Source of the DNA: Legionella gratiana
GTDB lineage: Bacteria; Pseudomonadota; Gammaproteobacteria; Legionellales; Legionellaceae
Length of the DNA: 64,000 bases
Reading direction: 5' to 3'
Assembly: GCF_001467695.1 (NCBI RefSeq)
Contig: NZ_LNYE01000022.1
Span: 62,001 to 126,000 of the forward strand
A model generated the notes under the pieces. That model was not told the DNA's origin, made no database searches, and saw only the letters and a program-made list of their open reading frames with translations. Position 1 is the first letter of the stretch; each line of letters opens with the position of its first letter. This document shows, one piece after another, positions 16,990 to 27,582 of the stretch. The position numbers and the translations under genes are program-made.

Positions 16990-17140
16990 AACGAGAGTTC
17001 GACATAAAAAGGCATAAAAATGCCTTTTTATGTCGCTAAACGAACGTTATCCCGTAAAATGCGCCGCATTTATACGGGATCCAGTTCTAAATAAAAGCAG
17101 TTCGATATAAAAAATCACTTCATTTTTTATATCGAACTGT
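16990..17140 (+). repeat. Composite palindromic repeat, copy b (three hairpins)
   Basis: Three adjacent palindromes: 17000-17035 (16-bp perfect arms CGACATAAAAAGGCAT), 17049-17080 (ATCCCGTA...TACGGGAT) and 17098-17139 (18-bp perfect arms CAGTTCGATATAAAAAAT, loop CACTTC). The outer ends, AATTAACGAGAGTTCGA and its near-complement, resemble terminal inverted repeats. This fills most of the 347-base gap 16825-17171; the rest is AT-rich upstream DNA of yajQ and of the 690-residue gene. Confidence 0.8.
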
Positions 17141-17171
17141 CAATTATATTTTTAACTTAGCTGGGTTGTTT

Positions 17172-17657
17172 ATGCCTTCTTTTGATATAGTTTCTGAAAT
17201 CGATAAAGTTGAATTGCGTCATGCCGTTGATAATGCAGTACGTGAGATGGGTACCCGTTTTGACTTTCGTGGAGTAGAATCAAGCATTGAATTAAATGAG
17301 CTTACTGTTACTTTGCGCGCAGAATCAGATTTCCAAGTCAGACAATTAGAAGATTTATTCCGTAATCACTGTAGTAAAAGAAATGTTGATGCCTCTGGTG
17401 TTGATATAGAAGATGACCCCGTACACAGTGGAAAGTTTTTTTCTTTAAACATGACTTTTAAACAGGGAATCGATCAACCCACAGCTAAAGAAATTGTGAA
17501 ATGTATTAAAGAATCCAAGGCCAAAGTTCAAACATCTATCCAAGGTGATAAAGTACGGGTTACAGGGAAAAAACGCGACGATTTACAAGAAACTATCGCT
17601 CTTTTGAAAAAATCAAACATCAAATTGCCCCTCCAATATGAAAATTTTCGAGATTGA
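17172..17657 (+). CDS. yajQ: YajQ-family nucleotide-binding protein
   Basis: A 161-residue protein matching YajQ in length and ends ([11 protein letters not shown]... to ...[10 protein letters not shown]). It has two ferredoxin-like halves. Members bind cyclic di-GMP or other nucleotides and act as cytoplasmic regulators in several bacteria; the ligand in this organism is not shown. The open frame begins at a TTG at 17166, but the ATG at 17172 gives the canonical start. Monocistronic. Confidence 0.92.
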   Translation: MPSFDIVSEIDKVELRHAVDNAVREMGTRFDFRGVESSIELNELTVTLRAESDFQVRQLEDLFRNHCSKRNVDASGVDIEDDPVHSGKFFSLNMTFKQGIDQPTAKEIVKCIKESKAKVQTSIQGDKVRVTGKKRDDLQETIALLKKSNIKLPLQYENFRD

Positions 17658-17739
17658 TCTTAGGGCGGGCGTAATAGCTCAGATGGAGGGTGATCTCTTA
17701 CGGACGGGCTTTCGCTGAGAGACTCTTTACAAGTTACTT

Positions 17740-19128
17740 TTAATTCACAATCTCATCAATTTTAGCGGAGATTCTTGCTAATAAATAAGGATCATTTTTC
17801 GCTAGACTACGGGCTACTTTAAGTTGGGCTACTGCAGCTCTTTTTTGCCCTTCTAGTAGCAAACATTGGGCTTGAGTAAAATAAGCATATCCTTTTTTAT
17901 GAGTTTGAGCTTGTGCTCGAGCTAACTGGCGACATAGTGGAAGATCTTGTTTGTATTTTCTACTTCCTTTAAGCAAGAGAGCAGTTGCTTTTTCATTTTG
18001 GTTCGCAGCCAGTAAGCCGTCAGCATAGGCCATAAGCGCTGCATAATTATCTGGGTAATTTTTTTGTATTTCCTCTAACCGAGAAAGCGCTGATTTATAT
18101 TGTGTTAAACCTGTTTCAGCTTGTGCCATAGCAATTTGAAAATAGAGATTGTCCTGTTGTTCTAATAATGGAGTCAGAATTGCAGAGGCTTGGGTATATT
18201 TGTTTGTGTTAATTAATGCTAGTGCATGCCCATATTGACAGGCATAAGCAGGAGTTCTTTTGGTGCATTGATGTTCGTAATAATCAAGTAAGCGTTTTGG
18301 ATCACGTATGACCGAGGTACGAATTATTTCTTTGACTAAGGCATAATCATTAGAGTCAGGATACTTCTTGCGCGCAAATGATGCCGTGCGACTGTCGGCT
18401 TCAGCGATCCTATCTCCATCCAAAGGGTGAGATCGCAGAATAGCAGGTACATTTGCAGTATAATAATAACGTGAGTTTTCCTGCATTTTTTTAAAAAAAG
18501 CAGCCATGCTATGTGGATTATATCCAGCTTTAATCAGCATATCGATGCCAATTCTATCGGCTTCTTTTTCTTTAGATCGGACAAAATTGACGTTATCTTG
18601 TGAAAATCCTGATAAGGCCCCCATCATTCCGGCCATTCCTACAGTGGGATTGATTACTCCCAACGCCGCGGAAGCAAGCAGCGTTGCAAGCATAGGAATA
18701 CGCATTTGTTTTTGATGCTCTATCATGCTGTAGAGATGGTGTAAACGCACATGTGCAATTTCATGGGCCATGACTCCAGCAAGTTCGCTTTCACTGGTAG
18801 TGGTTAAAATCAGTTGTGAATTAATACCGATATGCCCACCTGGACCAGCAAAAGCGTTGATTTCATTTGATTTTACGATAAAGAAATCAGGCGGTTTAAT
18901 ATGACCTGCTTGAGCAAGATTTTTCCCAACATGATTAATGTATTGGGATGCTAAAGGATTTCGCTCTACGCTGTCTGATTGATTAATTTGTTGGACGAAT
19001 TCTTTTTCTAATTGATCTAATTCGTTTGTTGAATAAGGCGATAATCGTTCAGCAGCTAAAGAAGGCTGAGTCAAAATACTGATTAACAAAATCCAGCAGA
19101 TGTTTTTCTTAATGTTCAATTTAATCAT
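17740..19128 (-). CDS. bepA: M48-family metalloprotease with TPR repeats (BepA-like)
   Basis: About 462 residues: signal peptide (about residues 8-25), M48 peptidase domain with zinc motif MAHEIAHVRLHH and third ligand Glu in SKEKEADRIG, then a C-terminal tetratricopeptide region (~290-460). This is the layout of BepA/YfgC, a periplasmic protease-chaperone that helps outer-membrane protein and LptD assembly or degrades stalled substrates. The frame extends to a TTG at 19140; I use the ATG at 19128. Monocistronic. The gene symbol is by architecture; paralogous M48/TPR proteases exist. Confidence 0.85.
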   Translation of the reverse strand: MIKLNIKKNICWILLISILTQPSLAAERLSPYSTNELDQLEKEFVQQINQSDSVERNPLASQYINHVGKNLAQAGHIKPPDFFIVKSNEINAFAGPGGHIGINSQLILTTTSESELAGVMAHEIAHVRLHHLYSMIEHQKQMRIPMLATLLASAALGVINPTVGMAGMMGALSGFSQDNVNFVRSKEKEADRIGIDMLIKAGYNPHSMAAFFKKMQENSRYYYTANVPAILRSHPLDGDRIAEADSRTASFARKKYPDSNDYALVKEIIRTSVIRDPKRLLDYYEHQCTKRTPAYACQYGHALALINTNKYTQASAILTPLLEQQDNLYFQIAMAQAETGLTQYKSALSRLEEIQKNYPDNYAALMAYADGLLAANQNEKATALLLKGSRKYKQDLPLCRQLARAQAQTHKKGYAYFTQAQCLLLEGQKRAAVAQLKVARSLAKNDPYLLARISAKIDEIVN

Positions 19129-19268
19129 TAGGCTACTCAAAAATTGAATAATTTGTTATCATTCACGCATTGTAACTACTCATCTTCTTTTAGTTAGCTC
19201 AGGCCGCTTTCTGAAATGACAAGCTAAGTGCAAGAGCAGTTACTAGCATTTTATAAAGGTACTCAATA

Positions 19269-20342
19269 ATGCACAAAAAGTTTTTGCTCGCAGCACTTGA
19301 ACAAGCCCGTCTTGGGCAAGGTCATTGCGCCCCTAATCCCTGTGTTGGTGCGGTTGCTGTGCAAAATGGAACTATTATAGCACAAGCATGTCATCGAGGT
19401 GCAGGGACTCCGCATGCAGAACAATTATTGTTAACACAAATTCCCCCTAAAACACCAGGGGTTAGCGTGTATATTTCTCTTGAGCCATGCAATCATTGGG
19501 GGAGAACGCCTCCTTGTGTGGACGCGATTATTAATCATGGTGTTGAGGAAGTTATTTTTGCATATTTAGATCCTAATCCAATTGTTGCTAAAAATAATTC
19601 TTCAGAAAAACTGCGTGCACGAGGAATCAAGGTGACGCATTATCCAGTAGAAGAAATTACTGAATTTTATAAAAGTTATACTTATTGGACTTTAAGGCAA
19701 AAACCTAGAGTAACTGTTAAAATAGCGCAAACATTAAATGGTAAAATTGGTCAAGCTGAAGGAGAACGTGTTATTCTATCAAATGCTTTATGTGAGCAAT
19801 TTACTCATCAAAAGAGAGCTGCTACTGATGTAATTCTTACTACGGCTAGAACAGTACAGTTGGATAATCCTAGAATGAATGTTCGCTTAGGCAATGAAGA
19901 ACAGAAAAAAACAATTGCAATTATTGACAGACATTTATGTCTTAATCAAGATGTTCAAATTTTTTCAACTACGACTCATTGCCATATTTTTCATTGTAAT
20001 GAGCAGAAAATTTCTTATCCCAACAGTACTTTTCATTTAATGCCTGAGAAAAATGGGGTTATGGATTTAAATGCTGTAATAAAGCATTTAGGGACGTTGG
20101 GATATCATGATGTTTGGGTGGAAGCGGGTGGTGCTCTTTTTAGTGCATTACATCGGGAAGGATTAGTTCATCGAACTTATTTATATATTGTTCCCACTAG
20201 TTTGGATCACAGTGCAATTTCAGCGTACCAGCAAAGTGGGGTATTTAGCCGAGCGCATACTGTTTCTTGGCATGCTATGGACGACAACATGATAGCATGT
20301 TTGGATTGGCGGGAGGATGAAACAAATGAGGTCGCGTTATGA
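19269..20342 (+). CDS. ribD: Bifunctional riboflavin deaminase/reductase RibD
   Basis: A 357-residue enzyme catalysing the second and third steps of riboflavin synthesis. The N-terminal cytidine-deaminase-like domain keeps the zinc site (PHAEQ, about residue 50, and EPCNHWGRTPPC). The C-terminal NADPH-dependent reductase domain follows from about residue 146 (PRVTVKIAQTLNGKIG). AAGGTAC precedes the ATG. It overlaps ribBA by four bases. I saw no FMN-riboswitch-like sequence in the 128 bases upstream. Confidence 0.95.
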   Translation: MHKKFLLAALEQARLGQGHCAPNPCVGAVAVQNGTIIAQACHRGAGTPHAEQLLLTQIPPKTPGVSVYISLEPCNHWGRTPPCVDAIINHGVEEVIFAYLDPNPIVAKNNSSEKLRARGIKVTHYPVEEITEFYKSYTYWTLRQKPRVTVKIAQTLNGKIGQAEGERVILSNALCEQFTHQKRAATDVILTTARTVQLDNPRMNVRLGNEEQKKTIAIIDRHLCLNQDVQIFSTTTHCHIFHCNEQKISYPNSTFHLMPEKNGVMDLNAVIKHLGTLGYHDVWVEAGGALFSALHREGLVHRTYLYIVPTSLDHSAISAYQQSGVFSRAHTVSWHAMDDNMIACLDWREDETNEVAL

Positions 20343-21547
20343 AGCATTCATTAGTTACAATTGAACACGCAGTGGAAACACTCAAAGCAGGTAAAATGAT
20401 TATTTTAATGGATGATGAAGATAGAGAAAATGAAGGGGATTTGGTTGTAGCTGCAGAATATGCAACTCCAGAAGTAATTAATTTTATGTCTCGACAAGGT
20501 TGTGGTTTGATCTGCTTGTCTATGGCTGAGGAACTCATTGATAAATTACAATTGCCTATGATGGCACAATATAATAAATCGCCTTATGGCACAGCATTTA
20601 CTGTATCAATTGAGGCAGCAAAAGGCGTATCAACAGGTATTTCAGCTAAAGACAGATCTGAAACAATTAAGGTAGCAATTAATCCTGAAAGTGGTCCAAC
20701 AGATGTTATTTCTCCAGGACATATTTTTCCTTTGCGGGCCAAGAAAAAAGGAGTATTAGAAAGGCCTGGACAAACAGAAGGTAGCGTTGATTTAGCAAGG
20801 TTAGCAGGTTTGACTCCTGCTGCAGTAATTTGTGAAATTATTAATGAAGATGGTACCATGAGCCGGCGTGATGAATTAATTTCATTTTCTAAAAAGCATG
20901 ATATTCCATTGGTTACCATCAAGGATTTGATTGAATATAGAATTCGTCATGAGGTGTTAGTCAAAGCTGCGGCATCAACACGTATCCCTTTGCAGAATAA
21001 AGGTGATTTTGAGATGACTGTATTTGCAAATGAACTGGATCAAGCAGAACATTTTGCGTTAGTTAAACCTCCTTTATTTGTGAATCGAGTTCCTTTGGTG
21101 CGAATTCATTCGGAATGTATTACAGGAGATATTTTTGGCTCTTGTAAATGCGATTGTGGTAAACAGCTGGAGCAATCGCTTTCTATGATTGCAGAAGAAG
21201 GAGGGATATTAATTTATTTACGCCAGGAAGGCCGAGGAATTGGTTTAGCAAATAAATTAAAAGCGTATGCCTTGCAAGAGCAAGGTTTAGATACAGTTGA
21301 TGCGAATCACCAATTGGGTCTACCTGTTGACAGTAGAAATTATGCTATTGCTTATCAAGTGCTTAAGTATTTAGGTATTGAAGCAATTCGATTATTAACT
21401 AATAATCCATCAAAAATTGCTGCTGTTGACCGTTATGGAATAAAGGTTACTGAGAGAGTGCCTTTAGAGATAGAGCCTACTAAGGAAAGTCACAAATATT
21501 TAAAAACTAAAAAAGAGAGAATGGGGCATTTGTTGGCAATAAATTAG
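20339..21547 (+). CDS. ribBA: Bifunctional DHBP synthase/GTP cyclohydrolase II (RibBA)
   Basis: A 402-residue fusion. Residues 1-200 form the 3,4-dihydroxy-2-butanone-4-phosphate synthase, with the acidic metal loop DDEDRENEGD. Residues ~205-402 form GTP cyclohydrolase II, with zinc cysteines in ECITGDIFGSCKCDCG and the RQEGRGIGL loop. The two activities feed both branches of riboflavin synthesis. ATGA overlap with ribD indicates coupling. The remaining pathway genes (ribE, ribH) are not in this window. Confidence 0.95.
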   Translation: MKHSLVTIEHAVETLKAGKMIILMDDEDRENEGDLVVAAEYATPEVINFMSRQGCGLICLSMAEELIDKLQLPMMAQYNKSPYGTAFTVSIEAAKGVSTGISAKDRSETIKVAINPESGPTDVISPGHIFPLRAKKKGVLERPGQTEGSVDLARLAGLTPAAVICEIINEDGTMSRRDELISFSKKHDIPLVTIKDLIEYRIRHEVLVKAAASTRIPLQNKGDFEMTVFANELDQAEHFALVKPPLFVNRVPLVRIHSECITGDIFGSCKCDCGKQLEQSLSMIAEEGGILIYLRQEGRGIGLANKLKAYALQEQGLDTVDANHQLGLPVDSRNYAIAYQVLKYLGIEAIRLLTNNPSKIAAVDRYGIKVTERVPLEIEPTKESHKYLKTKKERMGHLLAIN

Positions 21548-24033
<2,486 letters not shown>

Positions 24034-24059
24034 AGTTATTTTTTTATTTCTGGATTTTT

Positions 24060-24086
24060 CTAGGTTTCTACCCGCGAGAAACCTAG
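24060..24086 (+). terminator. Hairpin downstream of kdsA
   Basis: Perfect 10-bp arms (CTAGGTTTCT, AGAAACCTAG) enclose a 7-base loop. The T-rich run lies before rather than after the hairpin, so a role as transcription end for the rib-pyrG-kdsA transcript is plausible but not typical. Confidence 0.4.
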
Positions 24087-24180
24087 GCTGTAGGATAAAG
24101 CGCTTTATTATATGAGAAGCTCTAATGTTATAAGAGTAAATGAGCTATAATTTGATTAAGTAATTTTTTTGAGGTTGATT

Positions 24181-24426
24181 ATGTCTAATTCTAAATGGGA
24201 TGAAATTCATAAAAAGGCACAAGAGGAAAATCTGAAATCAGATGTGGAAAAAGAAGTTGAGAATAAATACGATTCAGAGGATACAGAAGCTGAGAGGCTC
24301 TATATTCGTAATACCCAGATAGGTGGCGCTGTAGATACAAAAGAAGAATTAGATGCCCAGAAGCATAATTTAGGCCCTAAAGATACTCCTATAGAAAATG
24401 ATGAGCCTAATACTCCTAAGCCTTAA
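24181..24426 (+). CDS. Small hydrophilic protein of unknown function
   Basis: An 81-residue, very acidic and Lys/Glu/Asp/Asn-rich protein without hydrophobic segments, probably disordered or helical. GAGGTTGATT precedes the ATG at 24181; the frame extends back only to a TTG. It stands alone between kdsA and a large putative effector. I recognise no family. Confidence 0.55.
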   Translation: MSNSKWDEIHKKAQEENLKSDVEKEVENKYDSEDTEAERLYIRNTQIGGAVDTKEELDAQKHNLGPKDTPIENDEPNTPKP

Positions 24427-24640
24427 AGTGGTTTACTGATCTCGATATTCACTATTTATTACCTTATCTACAAAAGAGCAAATAGGTTTTAGACCTACCA
24501 CGCTAAATTCGTCCATTGGACTGTGCTTTTGAGAAAATTTCAATATAAGAATCATAAGGTTGATTGCTGATGCTGAGCATGAATTGAAATTTTTATACTA
24601 AACTTGATATAAGTGTAACTCTTATATAGAAGACAGTGTT

Positions 24641-27322
24641 ATGGATCCCGAAATTAAAAAAAATTTAATGCGGCTTTATTTACAAACTCTTTATGCTGAA
24701 GAGTTTGAAGAGTCCTGGCTTGATGATATGGAACGTTCTGAACTTCTTGATAGAACTATTGAATATATTAATGAGAATTCCTTAAATCTAAACGAGCTCA
24801 CACCAGGAGACCCAAAATTCAAGATTTTTGTTGTACTGGCGAAACAGGCAGTAGAGTTCAATGATGAAACTCCTCCAGCGATTGTTGTTTATGATGAAGA
24901 TGCACTGGATGACGAAATTCAGCTGTGGGCATCGCTTCGTAATGCTGATTACATAAGTAGAAAAACTAATCCCCAACCCATCAGCGCTGATGAGGAGCTT
25001 AACAAACTAAAAGAGCAGGCATATGAAGTTTTATTAGAGACAACAAAAACTATTTTACCCAATGCAGATATATCGACACCGAAAAAACTCAAAGAAGCCA
25101 TTGACTGGTTTGAAAAAAAATATAAAGAAGAAAATAGCGAAGAAAAAGCCAAATGTAAGAGTATTCTCTCTCTTCTAAAAAATATCGATAAAATTTCAAA
25201 ACTTGAAATTATTGATATACCTAATGAACAAGGAGAGCCTGTACAATTTTGCACAATGGCGGAATCTGCTGGTGGCGTTACTGCAAAAATATCTGTTACA
25301 CCTCGCGAAGTGGTCCTAGAAAAACTTCAAAACATTGTGGCGAAAGGAACAGATCTTAATTTTACTGACTTTCGTCAACATACAAGGGATTACGAATTAA
25401 AAACACAAGGGATACTTAAATTACCAAAACATGGTGAAACTATTGAAGTACAACGAGAAGCAATTGCATTAAATATTGCTCGAATTCTTGGTTTTACCAC
25501 TACCCAGTCGACCATGGTTAACCATAAGGGCAAGGTTGCGCTCTATGTTCCTTTTGATGATATTCAATTAATGAAAGAATTCGCGCAAGGTGAAACACAA
25601 AGAATTATAGTGCCTAGTGGAATAACAAAAATTGGAACTATCGGAGATCCTTATTTACATCATTCTACCATTACTCCAGTAGGAAATGGGTTACATTGTG
25701 ACACGACGCTCCATGATTTTGGCCACAAAGTAGGATTTTCCTTTCTTTGTAATGATACAGATTTTATCGGTGCCTATAATCAAAACAAAGCCATTATTGG
25801 AGGTAAAGAACTCTATATATTTGATCAGGTGGTTATGAGTAGCGATAAAATGGATTTTGATACCCGCCTCAGTATGGTTCCTATTGGAGTAAAACGCCAT
25901 TCTCGCCATAATCAAGGTAGAAATCGAAGTCTTGTCGAAGACTCTTCATTTGATACTAAATTTGATGGGATTGTTCATCTTATAAATAATCAAGAAAGAA
26001 TCAATGTAATGTTGGATAACATTATTGGCACTCATACTGCGAACCTAGTCTCTACTCAAGAAAAGATTAATCAGCTTGAGCGACTTAAATTAGAGCGGGG
26101 ATCGTTAAAACGAGAAGAAAATGAACAATTGACCTCCTTAAAAAGTCAGAAAAGTGAATTAATAAAATTAAAAGTAGATGCTGAGACTATCAAGGAAACT
26201 ATCAATAATCGGTTTGTGACAATGTTTAAAAACTTTCCTATTATTAATGGAAAGCCCATGACTGGTGAGCGATTTATAACCCATCAAAATGAGATAAAAC
26301 CTGCCTTAGAATTAGAAAAGCTCGCTAATAATCCGGTACTATTTTCTGATGACGGTCGTCCTTATCGAAATCCATGGACCACAAGAAATACAATTCGGAT
26401 CACCGCTATTGAAGAGCACGGTAATGATATGCATTTAACCTTTAATGAATGTAATCGCAGCCATCTTATTAATATTCTTGAAAGCGCAGGTGTAGAATCT
26501 TGTGAATTTAATGGCAATACATTAATTATTTCAAAAGAAGAATTACAAAAAATTAATGAAAACAGTATCTATCCAGAACGCGCACCTTTTAGCATGGATA
26601 CAGACTATCTTAATATGAACGATATAAAGCGTATGAGTGCGGGCTATTCTGGCAGCAATCTTAAATTTGCTACAAAATTAATTGAGCATTATCAAACTCG
26701 AATACAAATGGCGGAAGAAGATCCTTCAAAAAAAGTCGAAGCGATGTACGATACTCTTCATGCCATTAAGGGAAATTCGGGGTTTGAGAAACATCTTCAG
26801 CTTAAGCTCCAATTAGATATACAACAAAAGCTACGACCGATAATATTGGATTTAATCACTGAGAAAGAGTTGCAAGAAGGCATGGAAGATAAGCTTGCCA
26901 AAGCTTATGAAGCTGCTGTTAAATTGGATAGGGTGAATTATTTCAATCATGTATTAATGCGATTTGTAACAAATCCGGTAAACACCAATCAAAAAGCACT
27001 CGATGAATACTTAGAGAGGTGTATACAACATGGAGATTTAGCAACTGATTATAATACCGCTAAAACTGAAAGTAAGGCCATGGGCAAAGAATCAAAGCTA
27101 GCATATGAGTTAATACCAACTCGTGTTCATAATTCGATGCAAAAGCTTGGAGTACCAGTGCTCGATCAAGATTGGCAAACAAAGGATCCTTTAAAATCAG
27201 AGGAGGAGCAATTAGACAAGGAAAAAGAAAAAATCGTGGATATGAATTTGTCTGAAGAGCAAATAATAGAAAATAATCCATCGCAAATTACTCCACCAGA
27301 AATAACTATAAAGTTTAATTAA
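24641..27322 (+). CDS. Large putative Dot/Icm effector with kinase-like motif set (paralogue of 46908-48851)
   Basis: An 893-residue cytosolic-type protein. Residues ~180-440 share an ordered set of motifs with the protein at 46908: AGGVTAK (210-216), EVQREAIALNIARILGF (269-285), YVPFDDIQLMKEF (302-314), NDTDFIGAYNQNK (371-383), FDQVVM (394-399) and GRNRSLVEDSSF (426-437). A coiled coil (~455-515) and a second shared region (~575-650) follow. The order Gly-rich loop, helix Glu, D-x-D...N, then Asp 21-23 residues later resembles HipA/PI-kinase folds; this is inference. The unique N-terminal ~180 residues are acidic. The glutamate-rich C-terminus fits a Dot/Icm signal. The stop codon lies in a palindromic element. 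Confidence 0.7.
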   Translation: MDPEIKKNLMRLYLQTLYAEEFEESWLDDMERSELLDRTIEYINENSLNLNELTPGDPKFKIFVVLAKQAVEFNDETPPAIVVYDEDALDDEIQLWASLRNADYISRKTNPQPISADEELNKLKEQAYEVLLETTKTILPNADISTPKKLKEAIDWFEKKYKEENSEEKAKCKSILSLLKNIDKISKLEIIDIPNEQGEPVQFCTMAESAGGVTAKISVTPREVVLEKLQNIVAKGTDLNFTDFRQHTRDYELKTQGILKLPKHGETIEVQREAIALNIARILGFTTTQSTMVNHKGKVALYVPFDDIQLMKEFAQGETQRIIVPSGITKIGTIGDPYLHHSTITPVGNGLHCDTTLHDFGHKVGFSFLCNDTDFIGAYNQNKAIIGGKELYIFDQVVMSSDKMDFDTRLSMVPIGVKRHSRHNQGRNRSLVEDSSFDTKFDGIVHLINNQERINVMLDNIIGTHTANLVSTQEKINQLERLKLERGSLKREENEQLTSLKSQKSELIKLKVDAETIKETINNRFVTMFKNFPIINGKPMTGERFITHQNEIKPALELEKLANNPVLFSDDGRPYRNPWTTRNTIRITAIEEHGNDMHLTFNECNRSHLINILESAGVESCEFNGNTLIISKEELQKINENSIYPERAPFSMDTDYLNMNDIKRMSAGYSGSNLKFATKLIEHYQTRIQMAEEDPSKKVEAMYDTLHAIKGNSGFEKHLQLKLQLDIQQKLRPIILDLITEKELQEGMEDKLAKAYEAAVKLDRVNYFNHVLMRFVTNPVNTNQKALDEYLERCIQHGDLATDYNTAKTESKAMGKESKLAYELIPTRVHNSMQKLGVPVLDQDWQTKDPLKSEEEQLDKEKEKIVDMNLSEEQIIENNPSQITPPEITIKFN

Positions 27323-27442
27323 CGTCAGTTCGATATAAAAAATAAATTTATTTTTTATATCGAACTGCTTTTATTTAAACCAGATCGCTTTAGTGACATA
27401 AAAAGGCATAGAAATACCTTTTATATCGAACTTACGTTAATT
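27317..27442 (+). mobile_element. MITE-like palindromic element, copy c (~126 bp)
   Basis: The ends TAATTAACGTCAGTTCGATATAA and its near-exact complement (…TTATATCGAACTTACGTTAATTA) form terminal inverted repeats of about 23 bp. Inside are a perfect 42-bp palindrome (27326-27367: arms CAGTTCGATATAAAAAAT, loop AAATTT) and a second hairpin (27393-27432). The left end supplies the TAA stop of the 893-residue gene. No transposase is present. The remainder of the 260-base gap to the next gene is AT-rich and featureless. Confidence 0.7.
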
Positions 27443-27582
27443 AGCAAGTCTATGTCGGAAAGAATATCGCTTGATGTAGACGCGAAATCCGAGGTATGCT
27501 GAAAGGATGTGAACTATTCCATTCTTGACATAAATTGTTTTTTTATGATACATTTTGAACAAATTTTGTGGCTCGGTATTTT

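Noticed and set aside
16990-17140. CRISPR-like array, because of clustered palindromes
   Set aside because: The three hairpins differ from each other and are not evenly spaced direct repeats.
17660-17735. tRNA-like string GGGCGGGCGTAATAGCTCAG downstream of yajQ
   Set aside because: No anticodon arm, no GGTTCGAATCC-type T arm and no acceptor pairing; better explained as a repeat fragment.
19141-19268. Possible FMN riboswitch before ribD
   Set aside because: No AGGATATGAGGGC-like or matching conserved segments found by eye.
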